Shown piece by piece: positions 49,261 through 57,522 of a stretch of DNA of 64,000 nt. The stretch's first letter is position 1. Each line of letters starts with the position of its first letter. The translations under genes were made by a program, and so were the position numbers. The stretch is from the NCBI RefSeq assembly GCF_000017205.1, contig NC_009656.1, positions 6,378,501-6,442,500 on the forward strand, read 5' to 3'. A model generated the notes under the pieces. The model was not told the DNA's origin, ran no database searches, and worked only from the letters and a program-made list of their open reading frames with translations. Origin of the DNA: Pseudomonas paraeruginosa PA7. Its GTDB lineage: Bacteria; Pseudomonadota; Gammaproteobacteria; Pseudomonadales; Pseudomonadaceae.

Positions 49261-49710
49261 ATGAGCACGTCCCCGCAGATTCGTCCCGTCGGCGCCGCCG
49301 ACCATGCCGCCTGGCTACCGCTGTGGGAGGGCTACCAGCGCTTCTACAGGACCGAGATCGCCGCCGCCACCAGCGACGCCACCTGGCAGCGCTTCCTCGA
49401 CGCCGACGAGCCGATGAACGCCGCCCTCGCCTGGCTCGACGGGCGCGCCGTGGGCCTGGTGCACTGGATCTACCACCGCTCCTGCTGGACCCTCGGCGAC
49501 TATTGCTACCTGCAGGACCTGTTCGTCGCCGAGGGCCTGCGCGGCGAAGGCGTTGGGCGCCGGCTGATCGAGCACGTCTATGCCGAGGCCGGCGCCGCCG
49601 GCTGTTCACGGGTGCACTGGCTGACCCACGAGAGCAACAGCGACGCGATGAAGCTGTACGAGCGCATCGCCGACAAGTCCGGTTTCCTCCAGTACCGCAG
49701 GATTCTCTGA
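49261..49710 (+). CDS. GNAT-family N-acetyltransferase
   Basis: A 149-residue GNAT protein (IRPVGAADHAAWLPLWEGYQ; acetyl-CoA loop LFVAEGLRGEGVGRRLIEHV; WLTHESNSDAMKLYERIADK). The target is unknown. It is divergent from the MocR regulator and 8 bp before a second GNAT gene, likely an operon. Confidence 0.88.
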   Translation: MSTSPQIRPVGAADHAAWLPLWEGYQRFYRTEIAAATSDATWQRFLDADEPMNAALAWLDGRAVGLVHWIYHRSCWTLGDYCYLQDLFVAEGLRGEGVGRRLIEHVYAEAGAAGCSRVHWLTHESNSDAMKLYERIADKSGFLQYRRIL

Positions 49711-49718
49711 GGCCCACC

Positions 49719-50393
49719 ATGCACGAACCCTTGAACTGGCGCCCCGTCGCCACTCCGCCCCACGCCCCGCTCGATGGCCGCTTCGTCAAGCTCGAACCGC
49801 TCGACCCGCAACGCCACGGCGACGACCTGTGGGACGCCCTGCAAGGACCTGACGCCGATCCCCTGCTGTGGGAATACCTGGCCTACGGCCCGTTCGCCGA
49901 GCGCGCGGCGTTCGACGCCTGGCTGGCCGGCCAGGCGGCCAGCCGCGACCCGCTGTTCTTCGCCGTGCGCGAGCGGCGCACGCAGCGCGCCGTCGGTCTG
50001 CTCAGCTATCTGCGGATCACGCCGAAGGATGGCGTCATCGAAATCGGCCATATCGCCTTCGGCGCGCCGATGCAGCGCACACCGGGGTCTACCGAGGCGG
50101 TCTACCTGCTCGCCGAACTCGCCCTCGGCCGCCTCGGCTACCGCCGCCTGGAGTGGAAGTGCAATGCCGGCAACGCCCGCTCGATGCGCGCCGCCGAACG
50201 CCTGGGCTTCACCTACGAAGGCACCTTCCGCCAGCACATGGTGGTCAAGCAGCGCAACCGCGACACCGCCTGGTTCTCCCTGCTCGACAGCGAATGGCCG
50301 GCGCGACGGGCGGCGTTCGAGCGCTGGCTCGATCCTTCCAACTTCGACGAGGAAGGCCGCCAGCGGCAAGCGCTGGCGGCGCTACGCCGCTAG
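49719..50393 (+). CDS. RimJ/RimL-type GNAT acetyltransferase
   Basis: A 224-residue GNAT (FVKLEPLDPQRHGDDLWDAL, VIEIGHIAFGAPMQRTPGST, LAELALGRLGYRRLEWKCNA, NARSMRAAERLGFTYEGTFR). The longer form resembles RimJ/RimL-like acetyltransferases of amines or protein N-termini. The start at 49719 has GAGG upstream. The preceding GNAT stop is 8 bp away. Confidence 0.87.
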   Translation: MHEPLNWRPVATPPHAPLDGRFVKLEPLDPQRHGDDLWDALQGPDADPLLWEYLAYGPFAERAAFDAWLAGQAASRDPLFFAVRERRTQRAVGLLSYLRITPKDGVIEIGHIAFGAPMQRTPGSTEAVYLLAELALGRLGYRRLEWKCNAGNARSMRAAERLGFTYEGTFRQHMVVKQRNRDTAWFSLLDSEWPARRAAFERWLDPSNFDEEGRQRQALAALRR

Positions 50394-50418
50394 TCCCCTG
50401 GCAGGCCCTGGCGGTCGC

Positions 50419-51669
50419 TCAACGGTACTCCGGCAGCCAGTGCAGGCTGGCCAGGATGTGCGCGACCGCGTTGGCCACGCCGAACAGCAGCACCAGCACG
50501 ATCGCCGGCGTGCCGCCCCAGGCACGGAACAGCGGGCTGCCGAAGCGCTTGCGCGAAGCCCGCGCCATCAGCGCCGGGACGATCACCGCCCAGAACGCCG
50601 CGGCCAGACCGGCGAAACCGATGGCGTAGATGAAGCCGTTGGGGAACAACAGCCCGCCGATGGTCGGTGGGACGAAGGTCAGCAATGCGGTCTTGAAACG
50701 TCCGAAGTGGCTGTCGTCGAACTTGCACAGGTCGGCCAGGTAGTCGAACAGGCCGAGGGTCACGCCGAGGAAGGAGCTGGCCACCGCCAGGTTGGAGAAG
50801 GTGGTGAGCAACGCGTTCAGCGAATCCGACGCGGTGATCCGGTGCAGGTATTCCACCAGGGTGCCGACATTGCTGCCGCCGGCGATGATGCCCTTGAACT
50901 GCTCGCGGGGGATGGTGCCCAGGGTACTGGCCTGCCACAGCAGGTAGATGGCCAGGGCGATCAGGGTGCCGATCCACAGCGAACGGCTGATCCGCTGCGG
51001 GTCCTTGCCGTAGTACTTCATCAGGCTCGGCACGTTGCCGTGGTAGCCGAAGGAGGTCAGGCAGAACGGCAGGGTCGCCAGCAGGTAGGGCCAGTAGACC
51101 GCGTCCGGCTCGCCGCGGTTGAACAGGATCGCCGGCTGGATGCGCCCGAGCAGGCCGCTGATGGAGAGGCCGAAGGTAATGATCATGCCGCCGAGCATCA
51201 GCGTGGTGATGCGGTCCACCGCGCGGGTGCTCCACCACACCACCAGCGCCACCGCCAGGGCGAACAGCAGCCCGGCGAGCTTTTCCGGCAGGCTCACGCC
51301 GAGGCCGCTGGACAGGGTGTAGCCGATGATCGAGCCGCCGCCGGAGATATAGGCATAGGTGAGGATATAGAGGACGAAGGCGATGCTCAGCCCGTTGACC
51401 ACGTTCCAGCCCTGGCCGAGCAGGTCGCGGGTGATGGTCGAGAAGCTCGAGCCCACCGGGTAGTTGAGGTTGGCCTCGAGGATCATCATCCCCGACAGCA
51501 GCATGCAGAACCAGGTGAGCAGGAACACCGCCACCGACCAGCCGAACCAGATGCCGGACATGGCGATGGGCAGGGAGAACATTCCGGCGCCGACGGCGGT
51601 GCCGGCGATGATCATCGAACCGCCGAGCAGCGAGGGCTGGCGGCTGGTTGTGGGGGGTAAAGAGGACAC
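50419..51669 (-). CDS. mtr: Tryptophan/aromatic amino acid permease
   Basis: A 416-residue permease of the HAAAP family, with about 11 membrane segments. The N-terminal signature PSLLGGSMIIAGTAVGAGMF matches Mtr/TnaB/TyrP. It imports tryptophan, probably by proton symport. The GTG at 51669 gives an N-terminus (VSSLPPTTSRQPSLLGG) close to Mtr; the longer upstream frame to 51822 is not family-like. It is convergent to the second GNAT gene. Confidence 0.9.
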   Translation of the reverse strand: MSSLPPTTSRQPSLLGGSMIIAGTAVGAGMFSLPIAMSGIWFGWSVAVFLLTWFCMLLSGMMILEANLNYPVGSSFSTITRDLLGQGWNVVNGLSIAFVLYILTYAYISGGGSIIGYTLSSGLGVSLPEKLAGLLFALAVALVVWWSTRAVDRITTLMLGGMIITFGLSISGLLGRIQPAILFNRGEPDAVYWPYLLATLPFCLTSFGYHGNVPSLMKYYGKDPQRISRSLWIGTLIALAIYLLWQASTLGTIPREQFKGIIAGGSNVGTLVEYLHRITASDSLNALLTTFSNLAVASSFLGVTLGLFDYLADLCKFDDSHFGRFKTALLTFVPPTIGGLLFPNGFIYAIGFAGLAAAFWAVIVPALMARASRKRFGSPLFRAWGGTPAIVLVLLFGVANAVAHILASLHWLPEYR

Positions 51670-51826
51670 CTGGGCTTCCCGATAGTCAGCGCCTGCGGCG
51701 CGACGCGCCGTTGGGCAGAGGCGGCATTCTAGGCGGCGCGCGCGTTGGGCGCATCCTGGCAGGGTGGACAGCCGCCGATGTCCCGCCTCTTTGCACAGGC
51801 GCACGCGACGGGACGCCGGCATCGAT

Positions 51827-51852
51827 AAAAAAAGGGGAGCATCATGCTCCCC
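51827..51852 (-). terminator. Rho-independent terminator after pycB
   Basis: GGGGAGC-ATCAT-GCTCCCC with seven consecutive U residues on the minus strand (A-run at 51827-51833). It lies 25 bp past the pycB stop. Confidence 0.9.
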
Positions 51853-51876
51853 AGGGACTTTAACCGTCTGTCGCGG

Positions 51877-53700
51877 TCAGCCCGCAATCTCGATCAGGAT
51901 CTCGCCCGGGTTGACCCGGTCGCCCTTGGCCACGTGGATCGCCTTGACCGTACCGGCGATGCCGGCCTGGACCTCGGTCTCCATCTTCATCGCCTCGGTG
52001 ATCAGCACCGCCTGGCCGGCCTTGACGCTGTCGCCTTCCTTCACCAGCACGTCGACGATGTTGCCCGGCATGGTGGTGCTGACGTGGCCCGGCTCGCTGG
52101 CGTGCTTGCGGCCGCTGGCGGAGCCGGCGACATATTCGTTGAGCGGCTCGAACACCACTTCTTCCGGCATGCCGTCGATGGACAGGTAGAAGTGCCGCTT
52201 GTTGTCGCTCTTCACGCCGACCCCGGTGATGTCGACGCGGTAGGTCTCGCCGTGCACGTCGATGACGAACTCGGTCGGGGTGCCTTCCGCGCCGGCGGCG
52301 GCGACGCCCTTGCCGGTGGGAATCGGCAGCAGCTCCTCGGGCTTCAGGGTGCCGGCCTCACGCTCTTCGAGGAACTTGCGCCCGATGTCCGGGAACATCG
52401 CGTAGGTGAGTACGTCTTCCTCGGACTTGGCCAGGTTGCCGATCTCGCTGCGCAGCTTGTTCAGCTCCGGCTTGATCAGGTCGGCCGGGCGCACGTCGAT
52501 GACTTCCTCGCTGCCGATGGCCTGGCGCCGCAGTTGCTCGTTGACCTCGCCGGGGGCCTTGCCATAACGGCCCTGCAGGTACAGCTTCACTTCGTTGGTG
52601 ATGGTCTTGTAGCGCTCGCCGGCGAGCACGTTGAAGAACGCCTGGGTGCCGACGATCTGCGAAGTCGGCGTCACCAGCGGCGGGAAACCGAGGTCGGCGC
52701 GGACCCGCGGGATTTCCTCGAGCACCTCGCCCATGCGGTTCAACGCGCCCTGCTCCTTGAGCTGGTTGGCCAGGTTGGAAATCATCCCGCCCGGCACCTG
52801 GTTGACCTGCACGCGGGTATCCACGCCGGTGAATTCGCTCTCGAACTGGTGGTACTTCTTGCGCACCGCGTGGAAGTACATGCCGATCTCCTGGATCAGC
52901 TCCAGGTCCAGGCCGGTGTCGTACGGGGTGCCGCGCAGCGCCGCGACCATCGACTCGGTGCCCGGGTGGCTGGTGCCCCAGGCCATGCTGGAGATCGCCG
53001 TGTCGATGCGGTCGGCACCGTTTTCCACGGCCTTGAGCTGGCACATGCTGGCGACGCCGGCGGTGTCGTGGGAATGCACCACCACGTCCAGCGGCAGGGC
53101 GTCCTTCAACGCCTTGACCAGGTCGCCGGTGGCGTAGGGGGTGAGCAGGCCGGCCATGTCCTTGATGGCGATGGAGTCGACGCCCATGTCGGCCATCGCC
53201 TTGCCCTGGGCGACGAAGGCCTCGATGGTGTGCACCGGGCTGGTGGTGTAGCAGATGGTGCCCTGGGCGTGCTTGCCGGCGGCCTTCACCGCCTCGATGG
53301 AGACGCGCAGGTTACGCACGTCGTTCATCGCGTCGAAGATGCGGAACACGTCGATGCCATTGACCGCCGCCTTGGCCACGAAGGCGCGCACCACATCGTC
53401 GCTGTAGTGGCGGTAGCCGAGCAGGTTCTGCCCGCGCAGGAGCATCTGCAGGCGGGTGTTGGGCAGCGCCGCCTTGAGCTTGCGCAGGCGCTCCCACGGG
53501 TCTTCCTTGAGGAAGCGCACGCAGGCGTCGAAGGTGGCGCCGCCCCAGACTTCCAGCGACCAGTAGCCGACGCGGTCGAGCTTGTCGCAGATCGGCAGCA
53601 TGTCCTCGGTGCGCATGCGGGTCGCCAGCAGCGACTGGTGGGCATCGCGCAGGATGGTATCGGTGACGCCGGTCTTCTTCGCTTGGATGGTGTTGCTCAT
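51877..53700 (-). CDS. pycB: Pyruvate carboxylase, carboxyltransferase/biotin carrier subunit
   Basis: A 607-residue protein with an N-terminal carboxyltransferase barrel (TDTILRDAHQSLLATRMRTE, SLEVWGGATFDACVRFLKED, VHSHDTAGVASM) and a C-terminal biotinyl domain with LITEAMKMETEVQAG (biotinyl Lys). It resembles oxaloacetate decarboxylase alpha (OadA). With PycA it carboxylates pyruvate to oxaloacetate, as in the two-subunit pseudomonad enzyme. A strong terminator follows. Confidence 0.93.
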   Translation of the reverse strand: MSNTIQAKKTGVTDTILRDAHQSLLATRMRTEDMLPICDKLDRVGYWSLEVWGGATFDACVRFLKEDPWERLRKLKAALPNTRLQMLLRGQNLLGYRHYSDDVVRAFVAKAAVNGIDVFRIFDAMNDVRNLRVSIEAVKAAGKHAQGTICYTTSPVHTIEAFVAQGKAMADMGVDSIAIKDMAGLLTPYATGDLVKALKDALPLDVVVHSHDTAGVASMCQLKAVENGADRIDTAISSMAWGTSHPGTESMVAALRGTPYDTGLDLELIQEIGMYFHAVRKKYHQFESEFTGVDTRVQVNQVPGGMISNLANQLKEQGALNRMGEVLEEIPRVRADLGFPPLVTPTSQIVGTQAFFNVLAGERYKTITNEVKLYLQGRYGKAPGEVNEQLRRQAIGSEEVIDVRPADLIKPELNKLRSEIGNLAKSEEDVLTYAMFPDIGRKFLEEREAGTLKPEELLPIPTGKGVAAAGAEGTPTEFVIDVHGETYRVDITGVGVKSDNKRHFYLSIDGMPEEVVFEPLNEYVAGSASGRKHASEPGHVSTTMPGNIVDVLVKEGDSVKAGQAVLITEAMKMETEVQAGIAGTVKAIHVAKGDRVNPGEILIEIAG

Positions 53701-53715
53701 GTTCTGCTCCTTCCC

Positions 53716-55131
53716 TTACAGGCCGGCGTGGGCCGCGATGGCGGTGGCGATGGCGATGGCCAGGTGCGACGGGTTGCGCTTGATCGAGTACCGGGTCAGT
53801 TCCGGGTGGCTTTCGACGAAGCTGGTGTTGAACTGGCCGCTGCGGAATTCCGGGTTGCGGAGGATTTCCTGGTAGTACGGGGCGGTGGTCTTGACCCCCT
53901 GCACGCGCATGTCGTCGAGGGCACGCAGGCCGCGATCGAGGGCTTCTTCCCAGGTCAGCGCCCAGACGATCAGCTTCAGGCACATCGAGTCGTAGTACGG
54001 CGGGATGGTGTAGCCGGTGTAGATCGCCGTGTCGGTGCGCACGCCGGGACCGCCGGGAGCGTAGTAGCGGGTGATCTTGCCGAACGAGGGCAGGAAGTTG
54101 TTCTTCGGGTCCTCGGCGTTGATGCGGAATTGCAGGGCGTAGCCGCGGTGGATGATGTCGTCCTGCTTGACCGACAGCTCCAGCCCGGAAGCGATGCGGA
54201 TCTGCTCGCGGACCACGTCGATGCCGGTGATCTCCTCGGTGATGGTGTGCTCCACCTGGACCCGGGTGTTCATCTCCATGAAGTACACCTCGCCGTCGGC
54301 GAGCAGGAACTCCACGGTGCCGGCGTTCTCGTAGCCCACCGCCTTGGCCGCGCGCACCGCCAGGTCGCCGATGTAGGCGCGCTGTTCGGGGGTGAGCTGC
54401 GGGCTCGGGGCGATCTCGATGAGCTTCTGGTTGCGACGCTGGATCGAGCAGTCGCGCTCGAACAGGTGCACGGTGTTGCCGAAGGAGTCGGCGAGGATCT
54501 GCGCCTCGATGTGCTTGGGATTGACGATGCACTTCTCGAGGAATACCTCGGCGCTGCCGAAGGCCTTGGTCGCCTCGGAGATCACCCGCGGGAACGCCTG
54601 CTCCAGCTCCTCGCGGCTGTTGCAGCGACGGATGCCGCGACCGCCACCGCCGGAGGTGGCCTTGAGCATCACCGGGTAGCCGATCCGCTCGGCTTCGCGC
54701 AGGGCCTCGGCGAGGTCGGCGACGTTGCCTTCGGTGCCGGGGGTGCAGGGCACGCCGGCGGCGATCATGCTGCGGCGGGCCTCGGTCTTGTCGCCCATGC
54801 GGCGGATCACTTGCGCCGACGGGCCGATGAACTTGATGCCGCGCTCCGCGCAGATTTCCGCCAGTTCGGCGTTTTCCGAGAGGAAGCCATAGCCGGGATG
54901 CAGGGCGTCGCAGCCGGTTTCCACCGCCAGGTTCACCAGGGCGCGCGGGTTGAGGTAGCCGGCCAGCGGGTCCGCGCCGATGCTGTGGGCTTCGTCGGCG
55001 CGCTTGACGTGCAGCGCGTGGCGATCGGCCTCGGAGTAGACGGCCACCGAGCGGATGCCCATCTCGGCGCAGGCGCGCACGATGCGAACGGCGATCTCGC
55101 CGCGGTTGGCGATCAGGATCTTCTTGATCAC
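53716..55131 (-). CDS. pycA: Pyruvate carboxylase, biotin carboxylase subunit
   Basis: A 471-residue biotin carboxylase (IKKILIANRGEIAVRIVRAC; ATP-grasp glycine loop MLKATSGGGGRGIRRC; VEFLLADGEVYFMEMNTRVQ, VEHTITEEITGIDVV). The GTG at 55131 has GGGAG 6 nt upstream and the expected family length; an upstream ATG frame to 55260 is not used. PycB follows after 15 bp. It carboxylates biotin on PycB using bicarbonate and ATP. Confidence 0.93.
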   Translation of the reverse strand: MIKKILIANRGEIAVRIVRACAEMGIRSVAVYSEADRHALHVKRADEAHSIGADPLAGYLNPRALVNLAVETGCDALHPGYGFLSENAELAEICAERGIKFIGPSAQVIRRMGDKTEARRSMIAAGVPCTPGTEGNVADLAEALREAERIGYPVMLKATSGGGGRGIRRCNSREELEQAFPRVISEATKAFGSAEVFLEKCIVNPKHIEAQILADSFGNTVHLFERDCSIQRRNQKLIEIAPSPQLTPEQRAYIGDLAVRAAKAVGYENAGTVEFLLADGEVYFMEMNTRVQVEHTITEEITGIDVVREQIRIASGLELSVKQDDIIHRGYALQFRINAEDPKNNFLPSFGKITRYYAPGGPGVRTDTAIYTGYTIPPYYDSMCLKLIVWALTWEEALDRGLRALDDMRVQGVKTTAPYYQEILRNPEFRSGQFNTSFVESHPELTRYSIKRNPSHLAIAIATAIAAHAGL

Positions 55132-55329
55132 GGAGGTCTCCCTCTTCGGGGTTGGGAACCTGGTACGGTCGATCCGGATATTCCGGTCGCTGCATGACCG
55201 GCAGGCAGCTCCCGGTCGCGCTTTTACCCTACCCCCGTGAGGGTGATTAACAAAAATCAATAATTATTGGGATAGCCATTAGAAAAGCTTTATAGTCGCC
55301 CGACCGATCTCGGTCAGAGTGTGACTGGA
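55132..55329. promoter_or_regulatory. pycA / pycR divergent control region
   Basis: This 198-bp gap is AT-rich around 55245-55300 (ATTAACAAAAATCAATAAT, a plausible LysR-type T-N11-A site). A short GACCGA-TC-TCGGTC palindrome sits near 55302-55315. PycR control of pycAB is the natural reading. Confidence 0.45.
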
Positions 55330-56280
55330 ATGCGTAAGTCGTTGATGCGTATGACATTACGGCAGCTTCAGGTTTTTCGTGCCGTATGCGAGAGCCGCTC
55401 CTACAGCCGGGCGGCGGAGGAAATGGCCCTGACCCAGCCGGCGGTCAGCCTGCAGATCCGCCAACTGGAAGAGCTGGTCGGCCAGCCGCTGTTCGAGTAT
55501 GTCGGCAAGAAGCTCTACCTGACCGACGCCGCCGAAGCCCTGCTGAAGACCAGCACCGACCTGTTCCAGCGCCTGGAAAGCCTGGACATGCAGCTCTCGG
55601 ACCTGAAGGGCTCGCTGCAGGGCCAGTTGCGCCTGGCGGTGGAGTCCAGCGCCAAGTACATCACCCCGCACCTGTTCAAGGCGTTCCAGAACCTGCATCC
55701 GGAAGTCAGCCTGAGCCTGACGGTGGTCAACCGCACCCAGGCGATCAAGCGCCTGGCCGACAACCGCGACGACCTGGTGATCATGTCCCTGGTACCGCAG
55801 GACATGGCCCTGGAGTTCCTGCCCTTCCTGAACAACCCGATCATCGCCGTGGCGCCGCCGGACCATCCGCTGTGCAACGCCGCGAAGCTGACCCTCAAGG
55901 ACCTGGAACCCTTTCCGCTGCTGGTCCGCGAGCCGGGCTCGGGCACCCGCAAGGCCTGCGAGGAGTTCTTCCAGCAGCGTCGCGCGCACTTCTCGCAGAT
56001 CCAGGAGATCGCCTCGCTGGAATCCCTGCGCGAAGGAGTGATCGCCGGCCTCGGCCTGGCCCTGCTGCCGCGCCACGCCGCGCACCAGGAACTGGCCAGC
56101 GGCCTGCTGCGCGAACTACCGGTGGAGGAATTGCCGCTCTATCGCAGCTGGTGCCTGGTACACGCCAAGGGCAAGCGCCTGAGCCCGGTGGCCCAGGCGT
56201 TCGTCGCCTTCGTGCGCGAGGAACGGGCGCTGATCAGCCAGCTCGCTGGGCGCTTCGCCGGCCCTGGCGGTTCGAACTGA
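55330..56280 (+). CDS. pycR: LysR-family regulator next to pyruvate carboxylase
   Basis: A 316-residue LysR protein (TLRQLQVFRAVCESRSYSRA, AEEMALTQPAVSLQIRQLEE) with a C-terminal effector-binding domain. The ATG at 55330 was chosen; 55345 and 55351 are also possible in frame. Its divergent position to pycAB supports a role as their activator, and a pycR is described in P. aeruginosa. The gene tail overlaps the convergent 71-residue ORF by 47 nt. Confidence 0.87.
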   Translation: MRKSLMRMTLRQLQVFRAVCESRSYSRAAEEMALTQPAVSLQIRQLEELVGQPLFEYVGKKLYLTDAAEALLKTSTDLFQRLESLDMQLSDLKGSLQGQLRLAVESSAKYITPHLFKAFQNLHPEVSLSLTVVNRTQAIKRLADNRDDLVIMSLVPQDMALEFLPFLNNPIIAVAPPDHPLCNAAKLTLKDLEPFPLLVREPGSGTRKACEEFFQQRRAHFSQIQEIASLESLREGVIAGLGLALLPRHAAHQELASGLLRELPVEELPLYRSWCLVHAKGKRLSPVAQAFVAFVREERALISQLAGRFAGPGGSN

Positions 56281-56449
56281 GGTAGGCGGCGGCTACCAGC
56301 TCGGGGTAGTCGGCCAGCTCCTGGCGCAGGCGCAGTTCTTCGCAGTGGTCCTCGATCGCCCGGCGGAATTGCATGCGCCGCTGGTCTTCGAGCTTGCGGC
56401 GGGTTTTCGAATCCACGTGCTGGGCATTGGCATCGCTATGACGGGGCAT
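56234..56449 (-). CDS. Small basic protein (PA3496-like family)
   Basis: A 71-residue protein (MPRHSDANAQHVDSKTRRKL, EDQRRMQFRRAIEDHCEELR, ADYPELVAAAYLSS). The EDQRRMQ.RRAIEDH motif recalls a small pseudomonad family annotated as a putative envelope integrity protein; that recall is moderate. It overlaps the pycR 3' end by 47 nt on the opposite strand. It is rich in Arg and Glu, with no membrane segment. Confidence 0.6.
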   Translation of the reverse strand: MPRHSDANAQHVDSKTRRKLEDQRRMQFRRAIEDHCEELRLRQELADYPELVAAAYLSSNRQGRRSAQRAG

Positions 56450-56555
56450 CTCGCGTCTCCCATGGCCGACTGGCTGGAGTCGCGAGCATCGCGCAGCAAT
56501 GTGACGGTTTGGCGGCAGGCCGGTGAAGACTGCGTTATGCCTTCCCGGCGGCGCC

Positions 56556-57437
56556 TCAGGACGGCTCGCCGCGCTCCTCCTGGTTCTTCATCACTTTCGG
56601 CGACAGGCGCAGGCTGCGCAGGCTGCGCTTGACGCTCTTGAGGTGGTTGACCAGGTCCGGGCCGCGGGCCATGGCCACGCCCATCGCCAGCACGTCGATC
56701 ACTACCAGGTGGGCGATGCGCGAGGTCAACGGGGTGTAGATGTCGGTGTCCTCGTGCACGTCGATCGCCAGGTTGACCGTGGCCAGGTCGGCCAGCGGGG
56801 TCTGGCTCGGGCACAGGGTGATCAGCGTGGCGCCTGCCTCGCGGACCAGGTTGGCGGTGATCAGCAGGTCCTTCGAGCGGCCCGACTGGGAAATGCAGAT
56901 GGCTACGTCGCTGGGCTTGAGGGTCACCGCCGACATCGCCTGCATGTGCGGGTCGGAGTAGGCCGCCGCCGACAGCAGCAGGCGGAAGAACTTGTGCTGG
57001 GCATCCGCGGCCACCGCGCCGGAAGCGCCGAAGCCGTAGAACTCCACGCGCTGGGCATGTGCGATGGCGGCGATGGCGCGCTCCAGGGCGTGGGTGTCCA
57101 GGTGCTCGCGGACTTCCATCAGGCTGTGCAGCGTGGTGTCGAAGATCTTCAGGCTGAAGTCGGCCACCGAGTCGCTTTCGTGGATCGAGAACTGGCCGAA
57201 GCTGGCGCCGGCCGCCAGGCTCTGCGCCAGCTTCAGCTTGAGGTCCTGGAAGCCGCTGCAGCCGATGGCGCGGCAGAAGCGCACGATGGTCGGCTCGCTG
57301 ACCCCTACTCCATGGGCCAGTTCGGCCATGGAGCTATGCATGACCGACGCCGGATCGTTGAGAACGTGATCGGCGACCTTGAGCTCCGACTTGCGGAGCT
57401 GTTGGCGGGACTGGGCTATGTGCTGCAGCAGGTTCAC
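56556..57437 (-). CDS. RpiR/HexR-family transcriptional regulator
   Basis: A 293-residue regulator with an N-terminal RpiR helix-turn-helix (MAELAHGVGVSEPTIVRFCR) and a C-terminal SIS sugar-isomerase domain (VEFYGFGASGAVAADAQHKF, VAICISQSGRSKDLLITANL). It closely resembles HexR, which senses KDPG and represses glucose genes. It is divergent from zwf, and the palindrome at 57466-57482 lies between. The best-known hexR in this species is at another locus, so this is a paralogue. Confidence 0.9.
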   Translation of the reverse strand: MNLLQHIAQSRQQLRKSELKVADHVLNDPASVMHSSMAELAHGVGVSEPTIVRFCRAIGCSGFQDLKLKLAQSLAAGASFGQFSIHESDSVADFSLKIFDTTLHSLMEVREHLDTHALERAIAAIAHAQRVEFYGFGASGAVAADAQHKFFRLLLSAAAYSDPHMQAMSAVTLKPSDVAICISQSGRSKDLLITANLVREAGATLITLCPSQTPLADLATVNLAIDVHEDTDIYTPLTSRIAHLVVIDVLAMGVAMARGPDLVNHLKSVKRSLRSLRLSPKVMKNQEERGEPS

Positions 57438-57465
57438 AGGCTGGACTCGACTCTCTGTAGTAACC

Positions 57466-57482
57466 TTGTAGTTATACTACAA
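57466..57482. promoter_or_regulatory. HexR-type operator between the RpiR gene and zwf
   Basis: TTGTAGTTATACTACAA: 7-bp arms TTGTAGT and ACTACAA around a 3-nt centre. It resembles known HexR sites (TTGT...ACAA, TGTAATNNNATTACA type). It lies 41 bp before the zwf start and 28 bp from the RpiR start, so it can control both. Confidence 0.7.
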
Positions 57483-57522
57483 ACAGTCAGCCACGCCCAG
57501 CCAACGCCGTCGGGAGCTTGCC

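Noticed and set aside
51844..55197. 1117-codon plus-strand open frame opposite pycA and pycB
   Set aside because: Antisense shadow of the pyruvate carboxylase genes; the real strand has biotin and ATP-grasp motifs.
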